Shown here: positions 20,133 to 30,786 of the stretch, one piece after another
Layout of the letters: every line of letters starts with the position of its first letter
Numbering within the stretch: the first letter of the stretch is position 1
NCBI RefSeq assembly: GCF_000346465.2
Contig: NC_034012.1
Coordinates: forward strand, 6,634,353-6,698,352
DNA: 64,000 bases
Origin: Prunus persica
Taxonomy: Eukaryota; Streptophyta; Magnoliopsida; Rosales; Rosaceae
Direction: 5' to 3'
Notes under the pieces: model-generated
What the model was told of the DNA's origin: nothing
Database searches by the model: none
The model's input: the letters and a program-made list of their open reading frames with translations, nothing else
Made by a program: the position numbers and the translations under genes

Positions 20133-22801
20133 TGATAGGACCCTCCCCAGAATTCCTCGGAAACCAGGACGAATCCCGTCTATTTACCGACATCACCCTG
20201 ATGCTGGGCCCACTTACTAAAAATCGAGACTTTCTACCAAAATTTTGGCAGTCACCCCTGTAAATTGAACAATCCGAAAATTTTCAACCTGCATAACAAT
20301 CACAAAATAATCCCAACTAGCAGCATGCATTCAACATGTAACAGTAAACACCAAATGGCCTCCGGCCTCACAAATAAAACCTTACATGGGCATTAACAGA
20401 CATCTACTGAATTTAGTTTACAAGAACAACCAGTTGAGTAGAAAGAAATTACTCAAAGTCTAATCTACTGATGATCACGATTCGGGGTCTCGAACACGGC
20501 TTGCAATTCTCCCTTGAGTGACTACTGTCTGGGGGGCGCAAAACAGAAAACATGTGAGTGGACAAAAACAAAGTTTGCATTCAAAATAACATAATAACCC
20601 CACTGTGTAAAAATAATGCTCCAAAGCATGCAGCGTCAAAACTCTATATTTAATGATCCAAAAACATCAATCTCCAAAACCCTTTGAAACCAAACCCATC
20701 GTCCACAAATTTTATTCCCAAAATTTATACTGCTCCCACCAAACCACTACATAGACTTTAACTGAGTTATACTCTCATATATACGTATCTATATAAGTAT
20801 ATATATCTATAAATATACATAATATTTATCTCACTACTTAGGTACCGGGGAAACAATCCAACCGGGGAATTGTATGGCTAGCCCCCAGGATTTCCTGTTG
20901 CTATCCTGAGTCTAGGGATGAGCGGTCCAAACTGGAGGACGAAACTCCATAGCTCACACGCCGGAAATTCCAACGCCACGTGTAGCTCCAATACAAAGTC
21001 CTACGCGCGCAGACTACATCATCACACGTCGGAAATTCCAACGCCACGTGTGATGATTCCTAGCAATATACCTAATCTTCCCATAGGCCAGAAATTTCAA
21101 CGCCACGTATATGAAGTGTCTCACATGCCAAAAATTCCAACGTCATGTGTAAGACTAATAATATGTTCTTCCCACATGCCGGAAATTCCAACGCCACGTG
21201 TGGGAAGCCTAGTAACTAAGGGGTGGTACTTACATAGTGTATTTATTCATCTCTCCATAATAACCCATAATACTCAAATCTCAATTCCCCCAAATTCAAC
21301 CTCAAATTTCCAAACAAAAATCACATTCTCAATTTAACATTCCTAATATAGCAACATATGAAATTCTCGATCTTTAATCCAAAATATATTTATATATCAA
21401 CTTCATGAATATTCTTTCAATCATTCAAAATAATGCATATTTAAAATAAATATCCACTCACAAGTAGTCCCACGTTGCCTGACCCTGAGAGGGTCCCGTC
21501 TGCTACGTACGAGCGGTCAGAGCACCTATTTCGAGATACGAACCCTTAATTAATATAAAATTGCTTCGAAATGGAATTCACAAATCCAAAACTAATTTCC
21601 CCATGTTCCTAGTGCGTGTACGTTGAACGGGGTATTCTAAGGTCCATCTACCTGTTAGTAAATACATCTTGAAAGTTTGATCAGGAAAAGACGGTTATCG
21701 TAAACCACAATTTTGAATTATTGAACCGGAACATCCGGAGCTCCAATTCATGATCCGCGAATTTCTACATGATCCTAGGAGTGCCTAGATCTACATATAA
21801 AACTTTGGAAGCGATCCAAAGGTCCGAACATATCAAACCTGGATAACACATAATATGCGAAATCCGTTCGATAGTCAAACAATATCCGAATTGAAATCCG
21901 AGCATGCCTACGTGCTCGTGACCACACAAGGATTACATCAAGACAAAATTTGGCTTCACCATCCTTGCCCACGCGCCGCCACATGCACTGGCGGCGCGTG
22001 GGTGTGTAGAGAAATTTTCGACGATGGAAAAACTCCACACCGTAATCCACCCTTCCTACCCTAGCTATTACTCGAGACGAGGATCAATTTATTCAACTAC
22101 GGGGAGGCCCAATTCGGACGGCAATATGCCAAATTTTCACTTTGAAAATCCAGCCAAAACCTAGGTTTCAAAATCGGTTTCTTAGATGCAAAATCGATCC
22201 AATCCAACCCAACAGGCAGTTAGAGCTCGGAAAATAGGTGAGGAATCATACCTTACTCTTCGGGATTGGGATTGGTGGTCGGGAAATACCGGAATGACGC
22301 AGTGAAATTTGAATGAAACTCAGGTGGTTTTTGGCAGATTCTGGCGAGCACAATGAATGGTGACGGCTGAGACTGGTCGGGAAAGAACAAGGGAAGAGTG
22401 GTGGTTCGAACGGGACCGGTCTCGAGGCCGGCTGTTGACGGTGGAGGTGACGGTGGTCTTGGAGGGTGGTGGTTGCGAGAAAAAATGAAGGGGAGGGGAA
22501 AACTGTCGCGCGACGCAGGAGAGAGAGAAGAAAAATTAATTTTTCACCCAAACTCTTTTTGAAATATTTACAAGTTTGCTGCTTGACTAATTTTGGTCGC
22601 CGTTTCTTCGTTATAACTCCGATTCAAGCCTATCGCATGTCTACGGATTCGTCTTAGCACGACCTACTTAACCATACCACTCGTTAACCCAAAATCCTTC
22701 GAGATAAGAAAATGACCAAATTACCCTTACCCCAAGGATAAATTTGTAATTTCAATTAAATAATTTAAATAGTTAATTAAATTTGGAGTCGGGGTGTTAC
22801 A
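20133..22801. mobile_element. Large LTR element, uninterrupted copy
   Basis: Begins TGATAGGACCCTCCCC and ends GGGGTGTTACA, 2669 bp. It is related to but clearly diverged from the 3212 family. It holds hairpin array E, the CACTCACAAGTAGTCCCACG block (near 21457), a GC-rich segment and a short GA tract near 22520. No gag or pol is seen. The flanks (TTAAGC left, AAAGA right) do not form a target duplication. This copy is the empty reference for three insertions found in the unit 3 copy (32776-44232). Confidence 0.7.
20951..21207. repeat. Hairpin array E
   Basis: Successive hairpins with unrelated stems: AGCTCACACG/CGTGTAGCT, TCATCACACG/CGTGTGATGA (10 bp perfect), CTTCCCATA/TATATGAAG (weak), GTCTCACATG/CATGTGTAAGAC and CTTCCCACATG/CGTGTGGGAAG. 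The loop is CCGGAAATTCCAACGCCA with small changes. Confidence 0.82.
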
Positions 22802-24221
22802 AAAGAAACCAAATTATACTTTTAAAAAAAAACTCTAACATCTATAAAGCTTATATATTAAAAAAAACTCTGAACACCTTTCTATTTTCTTTCGCTTTTT
22901 TTTTTTATTATTTAAAATTTTCTCCTTTTCTCTCTTAATTTTTCTTAATCTCCTCTCACTTCTCTCCAATTGTTTACTTCTCTTTCTGTTTCTCCATATG
23001 TTAATTTTTTTTCTTCTCTTTTTTCCCTTTCTATGTACACTATTAGCTAAGAAGGTCTTTGGCTGTAGATGTAGAGAAAGATTCATAAATACTATCTGCA
23101 GGGAAGGTCTTTAGGCATGGATAGCCATTACATAATGTAATTTACATCATAGGTTTGATTATCTATCTACTCAGATAAACTTTGTTCGAAAACCATTAGT
23201 ACGCGAGTCTTTGAGCTATCATGAATTCGCAAGTGTTGACAAAAAAATCATGGGAAATACGTTCTTTTGGATTTGATTTCATCTTGGTTTGGATTGTAGG
23301 TATTGAGGTTTTACGATCAAGCCAAGATGAGTGATGGCAAGGCAAATCTACCATGACAAAAAAGAAAAAAATTTAGCCCACCTCTAAAAAAATTCTTGGT
23401 TCCGCCATTGTCATTTACAATTGAGGTAAAAGGTGTATATATATACACAAGAGACTACACAGAAAACCCTATGACAAGGATCCCTGAGGATGACTCAGCG
23501 GATAAGAACAAGGAATATGCTTGTCCTTGTGTTGAATATGCCTTTGTGGCCGTTGGAGCACAGCATATGTCATAGCATGGGTGTGTTGACCATTTTCTAG
23601 TTTTTGCTGGGTGTGATGATCATTTTGATCAATCATAGAGTTATGGCTAATAAGAACAACTTTGGTTACCATAAAGAACACCCTTATCTCTCGCAAACCC
23701 TAGCTCTCTTTCTCTCACCTTTGCTCAAACCCAAATTGATGCCCTTGTTTTCTCTCTTATGAAAACCCTAACGCTAAATTACATGTTTATAGTTTAGAGG
23801 ACTTTCGTACAATCATACAAGGAATAGGAAACATAAACCTCCCCAAAACCTGAGGAAAAAAACCATCCTAAAATGCTAAGGATTAGCCAGGTCACGCGTC
23901 TACCGCTCGAGAGCTCCTCAAGTCTGCCCGAGCGCCTGGGTCTGTGTGAATTCCGCATCTTTGCTGCTTGAGTGCTAGAGCCTAGTCACTTGGTCTGCAG
24001 CCCTTTGATTAACCCTTTCCTTCGTTCCTTCTGCATCCATTAGGTGAGCCAACATCAATAGTTTTTCCTATGATTGTGATCCAACTAGGAGTCGACCACT
24101 CGAGTGCTAGAGCCCAGTCACTTGGTCTGTAGCCCTTTGATTGACCCTTTCCTTCGTTCCTTTTGCATCCATTTGGTGAGCCAACATCAATAATTTTCCC
24201 TACGACTACGATCCAACTTTT
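22802..24221. other. Spacer between LTR element and solo LTR, unit 2
   Basis: No convincing gene. It is shared with 44233-45634 at a few percent divergence. It contains CT-rich and A-rich runs, a possible hAT right end at about 23380-23410 (GGTTCCGCCATTG), a stretch from 23650 matching unit 1 at 11785, and the two-copy 133-bp repeat at about 23960-24215. A 75-codon minus-strand open frame (23469-23696) is conserved in unit 3, but it has no recognisable domain and the conservation fits the duplication itself. Confidence 0.5.
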
Positions 24222-24889
24222 TGTTATAAAAAATAATATAGTTTTCCTCTTTCCGTAAAACCAAATACAAAATATTTATATTATAAATAACATATAAACA
24301 AATTGGAAAGCTTTGAAGGTATAATGAAATTGAAGAAAACAAGATAATAGGTAAGTAAAAGCAAAATAAATAATAAGTAAGAAGGTGAGTTTGGTACGGT
24401 GAAGCACGTCAAAGACGTTGTCCTAAAGCCTTTGTAGCCTCCCTACGTGCAGGTACTGACGGTCTACAAGACTCCAAAATACGACCCCTTGTACACAAAC
24501 TCAAGATCCGTTATGAGCACGTTCATAGACAGATATAGGTATCCAAGTCACATAACCATTGCCCAAAATAATAATATAAATTAGATAATATATATATAAG
24601 TAGAAAAGGAGAGAATTAGTTTGCGGTGGTGATTGTGGTTTGTGATATTCTGATGGTGTATTGTGTGTATATCAAGTGTGAAAGGGGAGTGGCCTTTTAT
24701 AGGCATCCAAAAACATGTAACATTCACTAACCATAAAAGTTCACCAACCAAAAAATTAATGCATTCACCAACCAAAAATAAAACCTAAATATTAAATATT
24801 TATAACCCGCACAATAAATAAAATAAAACAACCAAAATAATTAAATAAATAAAACGATTAAATTTTTAAAACCTTTTAAAATTCCAACA
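24222..24889. mobile_element. Solo LTR of another family, 668 bp
   Basis: TGTTATAAAAAATAATATAG at the left and AAATTCCAACA at the right. The flanks are CTTTT (24217-24221) and CTTTC (24890-24894). The unit 3 copy keeps CTTTC on the left, so the target duplication was CTTTC. Unit 1 has the unbroken site (CAACTTTCTAAGTTGG near 12372), which proves an insertion. It is a non-coding, AT-rich LTR with a TATA-like TTTTATAGG near 24694. Confidence 0.85.
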
Positions 24890-25644
24890 CTTTCTAAGTT
24901 GGCATGTCCCCATCAGTTGTGCAATCTTCCCTTGCATGACATCCTAGACCTTAGTCACAACAACTTTTCAGGGACCATTCCCAAGTATTTGAAAAATATG
25001 ACTTCTTTGGTTTATGGTATTTTGAATGTGAGTTACTATGAAAGCTATTTCGAGCAAACCACATTGATGTCAAAAGGAAGCGAACTTGTATATAACAAGA
25101 CCCTATTTTGGGTGAAAAACATTGATCTTTCATCAAGTAATTTGGAAAGTGAAATCCCAGAAGAAATAACAAGCCTCATTGCATTGAGTATCCTGAACTT
25201 GTCAAATAAGTGGAAACATATTCCTTCAAAGAACCTTTGATGGCTGGACACTCTGGATCTCTCACCCAATCGCCTCTTTCGAAAAATTCCTCGAACTGTT
25301 TTTTCTTTAACCTCGTTGTCCCACTTGAACTTGTCTGGTAGAATTCCTTTTGTCCATTTATGACGGCAACCGGTTACTGTGTGGAGAGCCTCTTTCAACG
25401 AAGTGCCGTGGAGATGAAACTTTAACTGCTACAATGCAAAAGGTACTAATGCAGATGGAAATGATAAGCTATGATTCTATGTCCGCATGGTGTTGGGTTT
25501 TATCGTATGCTTTTGGGGTGTTTGTGGCACATTACTTGTAAAGGAGACATGGAGGTATGCCTATTTCGATTCTTTGATGACATCAAAAGTAAGGTTGCAT
25601 TGGCAATTCAACTGAAGTTGGCTCTTTTGCAAAGAAAATATTGA
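24890..25644 (+). pseudogene. RLP 3' relic, unit 2
   Basis: Same relic as at 12374-13124: LRR with [14 protein letters not shown], island with KGSELVYN, LRRs, then frame breaks, cap (LLCGEPLSTK in another frame), helix and tail to the stop at 25642-25644. The N-terminal two thirds are absent. The 5' border is now the solo LTR. Confidence 0.85.
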
Positions 25645-26283
25645 TTGGAAAAAGAAAAAGAAAAATTACTGTTGCAGTTCAGATGATTAATCATGATGCA
25701 GCATTTGATGTATTTGGCTTTTTCCCAACGTTGGTAATGTATAACTAATATATTCGATATTTTCATATAAAAAATGACATGTTTCTAGTCTCTGTATTTC
25801 AAAGAGCAGTTTGTAAAAGTATATTATAATGCTACACCTGCAAAACTCCACTACCTTTGTGCATAGAGAACTTGGAAAACTTGTAAAATGGGATGGCGAC
25901 TTGGAATCTGGAGCAATGATTTCAAGATTGATTTGACACCCTCCTACCATCCTGTAAATCCTGTAAATTTTTCTACCAGAAGTTTTTATCCTTTTATGCA
26001 TTTAAGATTTTTTAAGTTGAGTTGTTCGGGAAACTTCACTTCTTGGGCAGCAGCTCACCTAAATAGTCTTTCAGTTTAAGAGATGTAGTGTAATGGTGCA
26101 AGAAGACTATTATTATCAGTACACACTTTCGATGAGAGACAGAAGATGATAAAAGCATCACAGCCCAAAGGAAGATAACTCATATACACAACTCTGTTCT
26201 GGGTGAAACGCAGTGGCAGAGTCCTTCAGAAAATTTTAAAATATAATTTGAACAGAAGCGCAAATCGATTAGTAAGTTAATAA

Positions 26284-26323
<40 letters not shown>

Positions 26324-27463
26324 AGAGCAAACATAAACAAGTACAAAGCCACTATGATGTAAAAGATGGATAAATTTTCTCTAGTGAGACCAAACACAAC
26401 AAGTTAAATTGATTTGAAGAAAATCATGCACAACCCACAAAGTGATTAAAATCCCAGATTCAGCAACCAAAAGCAAACTTACTCAAACCTACAACACAAA
26501 TCCGCAGCGCAACCGCAAAACCATATTGAAATCCGAAAGCTAATAAGAAATAAAGTCTCCTACATTGGGTAGGTTCAACAATTTTATTACGTGGGACTTT
26601 TGATACCAATTTAATATTTTATTTAATTAATTCCTCTTTTGTGTTTTTTTATATTCATAATGAACAAATATTGTGTTTTTTTATACGTACGAAGATAAAC
26701 AAATACATATTCCTTCACGTGGGGGACTTTTGGTTATATTATTTGATTTAAACTCTTCTTTTGTATTTCTCCTTTTTTATAAAAAAAAAAAAAAAAATTC
26801 AGATTGCACATTAAACCCCAAAAAAAAAAAAACAATGGACATTTTGGAGAAGGTCAAAGGAGAGATATTTTTAAAAGAAGCCAAAATGGACAAAAATGTC
26901 CTTATTATTTTTGGATTTCCTAAGGAATCCTTTATATTTGCAAGTCTTTGGTTTGAAAATTGAGAGATTTTTCTTCTTTTGTATTTCTCCTCTCTTTTTT
27001 TTCTTTTTTTTTAAATTCAGATTGCACTTTAAACAAAATCAAAAACAAAAATAGAGAAATACATTATCTTTTGGTAATAATATTTTATTTAAACTCTTCT
27101 TTTAGTTAATTCTTGACTTGGTTGAGAGCACATTATTTACATATTACCATTGGTATCATTGAACAAAATTATTTTCAAAAAAAAGATATGGTATTGATTA
27201 TTCCCAATGACATTAATTAATTATTATTGTTTGATTTAAAAGAAAAAGAAACGTCAAATTCTGCATTAATTAAATTGTTGAAGAGAGTGTCCGCCACTTA
27301 CAATTAGCTATGATTGACTTCAGTCCTGGTCAATGGTATAAAAGTTAATACTGTTTTTAGTCTTATTTACGCGTATTAGTCAATCTAATACGCATGGTTG
27401 AAGATATGAAATCTTATATGGACGCCATGATTTCAATAGTTCTTTGCACTCTCCTTTACCTCC
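25645..27463. other. Upstream region of RLP2
   Basis: No gene. It contains an (AT)n run (26287-26319), A and T homopolymers, and a segment (26475-27215) absent from unit 1 but present in unit 3. TTGACT (about 27310) and GGTCAA (about 27330) are W-box-like cores, the type bound by WRKY factors of immune genes. From about 27060 on it is virtually identical to unit 3. Confidence 0.5.
26287..26319. repeat. (AT)n microsatellite
   Basis: Pure AT run. At the matching place in unit 3 it is reduced to a few bases (about 47004). Confidence 0.9.
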
Positions 27464-27470
27464 TATAAAT
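27464..27470 (+). promoter_or_regulatory. TATA box of RLP2
   Basis: TATAAAT, 63 bases before the ATG, in the same context as RLP1 and RLP3. Confidence 0.75.
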
Positions 27471-27526
27471 TCAATTATTCTGCTCAGAAGCCAACTCCAC
27501 AAAAGCAAAGAAAACTTTGCACCAAA

Positions 27527-30466
27527 ATGGCTCATTATCACCTCAGCATTGCTCATTATTTCCTCATCTTCTTTTTGGCCTCCTCATATCCACACACTAG
27601 TAAACTCCATTTTGGTGATGCACTTCCAAGCTCGAAACCATGCATCGACGAGGAAAGACGTGCTCTCCTCGCCTTCAAACAAGATCTCACTGATCTTTCT
27701 GGGAGGCTTTCTTCTTGGGTTGGTCAAGCTTGCTGTCAATGGAAAGGCATTTCATGCAAAAAAATCACAGGTCATGTTGAAAAGATTGATCTCCAAAATA
27801 CGTACACATACACACTTTCTGTTTTCGATGGAGAGTGGGATGAGATGGAGAACTCTTCTTTGGGTGGTAAGATAAATCCTTCTTTGCTTAGCTTGAAACA
27901 TTTGAGCTATCTAGATCTAAGCAGGAATGATTTTCAAGGGATTCCCATTCCCACATTCTTTGGTCAGCTCAAAAGTTTGAGGTATCTCAATATCTCACGT
28001 GCTTCATTTGGAGGAGAGATTCCAGCTCATCTTGGTAACCTATCAAACTTGAACTATCTTGACCTAAGTGAAGAGTCTTACTACTCTTTACTTGAATTAC
28101 CTTCCAACAACTTGAAATGGCTTTCCAATCTCTCTTCCCTTAAATACCTCAGTCTTGAAGGAGTGGACCTCAGCAACACTGGCGTAAGTTTGGTAATTGC
28201 TTTTAACAAGTTTCCTTCCCTACTAGAATTGCACCTACCCGAATGTCATATTAAAAGCCTTCCATTCTCACTAGGAAATGTTAACTTCACATCACTTTTG
28301 TTCCTTGACATGTCATATAATGATTTGAAGTTTCCACTTCCTGAATGGTTTTTTTATCTGACTAGCCTCAGAAAACTTGATCTAAGCGGTAATTTTTTGG
28401 GTGGTCCAGTTCCCAGTGAATTTCAAAGCCTCAAATCACTAGAAGCTCTTGATTTGTCTTTTAATGATCTTTCAGGTCAAATTCCCAAAATTTTTGGGAA
28501 CTTTTGCAATCTAAAGACATTGAATCTTGCAAATAACCAATTTGAAGGGGGGATTCAAGAGCTTTTGGGTGGTTTATCAAGTTGTCCCAATAGTGAATTA
28601 GAGTCATTAGATTTGTCTTCTAATAAGCTGAAAAGCCAACTGCCTGCCTCAGTAGGGATGCTACACAACTTGAAGTATCTTAACCTCTACAATAACGATA
28701 TGAGTGGGTCCATTCCTAAAAGTTTGGGGCAACTCTCCGAGCTTGTTCACCTAGATCTATCTCTTAACTCATGGGAAGGGTTTTTAACAGAAGCCCATTT
28801 CACAAATCTCACAAGATTGAAATACTTTTCATTAGGCAAAGTCCTCCCAAGACCAACTCTACCAATTCCTCTCATTTTCAATGTGCCTTATGAGTGGGTT
28901 CCTCCTTTCAAACTGCACAAAATTAACATTGGGAACTGTAAAGTAGGTCCTGCCTTTGGAGCATGGCTTCAATCTCAAACTGAACTTGTCTTTGTCAAAC
29001 TTTCTACCACTGGAATCTCAGATTCTATACCCGAGGATTGGTTCATGAAATTATCTTCCCAAGTTGAGTATTTGGATTTGTATTCCAACCAAATCCGTGG
29101 AAAGCTTCCCTTGCAATTGAAATTCCCAAATGCACTGCTTTTGGATTTGAGTCATAACCAATTTGATGGACCAATTCCACTTTGGTCTGGTGACAATGTG
29201 GTTCGGTTTAAGCTTGAAACTAATTCACTTTCTGGCACCATTCCATTGAATTTTGACCAAAAGTTTCCAAAATTGGAAACATTTTATCTTGCTGAAAATC
29301 ATTTGCATGGCATTATTCCACCTTCCATTTGCAACATGAAACACTTGTATATCCTTTCTCTGAGAAACAACAAGCTATCAGGAGAATTTCCGCAAGCATG
29401 GAGCCTGTTGCCTCAGGTAACGATTGTAGATGTTGCATACAACAATCTCTCAGGCAATCTTCCCAGTTCAATGGGTGACTCGGGTTCTCTTTTCATGTTG
29501 AAGATGAACAACAACAATTTTGAGGGTGAAATTCCTTTTTCCTTGCAAACCTGCACTGCTTTGAGGAACATTGATCTTGGGAATAATAGATTCACTGGTG
29601 AAATACCTCCATGGATAGGATCAACTGCTTTCTTGGTGTCAACCCTAAGGCTGAGATCCAATTTTTTAAGTGGACATATCCCACAACAGTTGTGCAATCT
29701 TGGCTACCTTCACATCCTAGACCTTGCTCACAACAGATTTTCCGGGACAATCCCCAAGTGTTTGAACAATCTAACTGGTCTCAGAATCTTTAATAACAGT
29801 TTTTATAATATATATCTAGAGTATGACCAACAAACGACAGTGATGAGAGGAAGAGAACTCCAATTGAACACTTCTCTATCGTATGTGAAAAACATTGATC
29901 TTTCATCAAATAGGTTTGAAGGTGAAATCCCTCAAGAAATATGCAGCCTCGTTCTATTGCGAAACTTGAACTTGTCGATGAATCAGTTCAGTGGAAACAT
30001 CCCATCAAAGATCGGAAACTTGTCGCAGCTTGATACTCTTGATCTCTCACTCAACCACCTTTCAGGACAGATTCCTCAAAGTCTTTCATCCTTGACCTTC
30101 TTGTCTAACTTGAACTTTTCCTATAACAACTTGAGTGGTGAAATTCCTTTGGGAAACCAACTCCAAGCACTCCCTGATTCATCCATTTATGAGGGCAACC
30201 CATTCCTTTGTGGATTTCCTCTTTCAACCAAGTGCTCCGAAGATGGAAATTCTACTCCCAAGGATCCAAAGGACAATGACAATGAAGATGGAAATGAGAA
30301 GTTCTGGTTCTATGTAAGTACGGCACTTGGTTTTATCGTTGGCTTTTGGGGTGTTTTTGGCACATTAATTGTGAAGAAGTCATGGAGGTATGCTTATTTT
30401 CGATGGTTTGATTACATCAAAGATAAGGCAACACTATGTGTGCGTCGCTTGGTTTGCCAAGAGTGA
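27527..30466 (+). CDS. EIX2-type leucine-rich-repeat receptor-like protein (RLP2)
   Basis: Intronless, 979 residues, collinear with RLP1: signal peptide about 1-25, LRR N-cap from C39, about thirty LRRs, island about 755-788, four LRRs, C-cap with NPFLCG, acidic spacer, membrane helix 926-949 and a 30-residue tail. Distinct residues include a Thr in the helix (VSTALG instead of VSMALG) and a Tyr in the tail (WFDYIKDK instead of WFDDIKDK). The first 261 residues equal RLP3; most differences from RLP3 lie after that, in the middle LRRs. The end of the tail (CVRRLVCQE) is LINE sequence. The role is as for RLP1: probable plasma-membrane immune receptor without kinase, ligand unknown. Confidence 0.95.
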   Translation: MAHYHLSIAHYFLIFFLASSYPHTSKLHFGDALPSSKPCIDEERRALLAFKQDLTDLSGRLSSWVGQACCQWKGISCKKITGHVEKIDLQNTYTYTLSVFDGEWDEMENSSLGGKINPSLLSLKHLSYLDLSRNDFQGIPIPTFFGQLKSLRYLNISRASFGGEIPAHLGNLSNLNYLDLSEESYYSLLELPSNNLKWLSNLSSLKYLSLEGVDLSNTGVSLVIAFNKFPSLLELHLPECHIKSLPFSLGNVNFTSLLFLDMSYNDLKFPLPEWFFYLTSLRKLDLSGNFLGGPVPSEFQSLKSLEALDLSFNDLSGQIPKIFGNFCNLKTLNLANNQFEGGIQELLGGLSSCPNSELESLDLSSNKLKSQLPASVGMLHNLKYLNLYNNDMSGSIPKSLGQLSELVHLDLSLNSWEGFLTEAHFTNLTRLKYFSLGKVLPRPTLPIPLIFNVPYEWVPPFKLHKINIGNCKVGPAFGAWLQSQTELVFVKLSTTGISDSIPEDWFMKLSSQVEYLDLYSNQIRGKLPLQLKFPNALLLDLSHNQFDGPIPLWSGDNVVRFKLETNSLSGTIPLNFDQKFPKLETFYLAENHLHGIIPPSICNMKHLYILSLRNNKLSGEFPQAWSLLPQVTIVDVAYNNLSGNLPSSMGDSGSLFMLKMNNNNFEGEIPFSLQTCTALRNIDLGNNRFTGEIPPWIGSTAFLVSTLRLRSNFLSGHIPQQLCNLGYLHILDLAHNRFSGTIPKCLNNLTGLRIFNNSFYNIYLEYDQQTTVMRGRELQLNTSLSYVKNIDLSSNRFEGEIPQEICSLVLLRNLNLSMNQFSGNIPSKIGNLSQLDTLDLSLNHLSGQIPQSLSSLTFLSNLNFSYNNLSGEIPLGNQLQALPDSSIYEGNPFLCGFPLSTKCSEDGNSTPKDPKDNDNEDGNEKFWFYVSTALGFIVGFWGVFGTLIVKKSWRYAYFRWFDYIKDKATLCVRRLVCQE

Positions 30467-30786
30467 ATTTCAAAGGGGATTGTATGCAAGTCATCCCAGC
30501 TGTTGCATGGACAAATGAAAACCTTTTTTATTTTGGTAGTATTATTGATGATATAAAAACCCTGGTTACAAACCAGAATGGGTTTAGTTTTTTTGTTTGC
30601 ACCTTGTTTCGTGGAGTGCACTGTCTTGTGATTTTAAAGTAGAGTGGTTTGAGGAACCACAAGATATTATTCAAGATTGTCTTCTTTTTTATGCTTGTAA
30701 TAGAGGTAAGGTTTAAAGCCCCCGTTTTTATTTTGAATGATTAATAAAATTTCCCTCGTACCGTTGAGGTTTTTTTAAAAAAAAAA
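30437..30786 (+). mobile_element. 5'-truncated LINE with 16-bp target duplication
   Basis: Flanked by AGATAAGGCAACACTA (30421-30436, still coding in RLP2) and AGATAAAGCAACACTA (30787-30802, followed by GCAATTGCAGTG, the old RLP tail). The sense strand is plus: the frame with [20 protein letters not shown] matches the RNase-H-like end of plant LINE reverse transcriptase, and the element ends in an A run (30775-30786). A truncated 5' end, a poly(A) end and a long target duplication are the hallmarks of LINE integration. Confidence 0.9.

Noticed and set aside
23469..23696. Conserved 75-codon minus-strand frame in the spacers of units 2 and 3
   Set aside because: Conservation is explained by the segmental duplication. 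No domain, and no sign of codon-level constraint that I can see.
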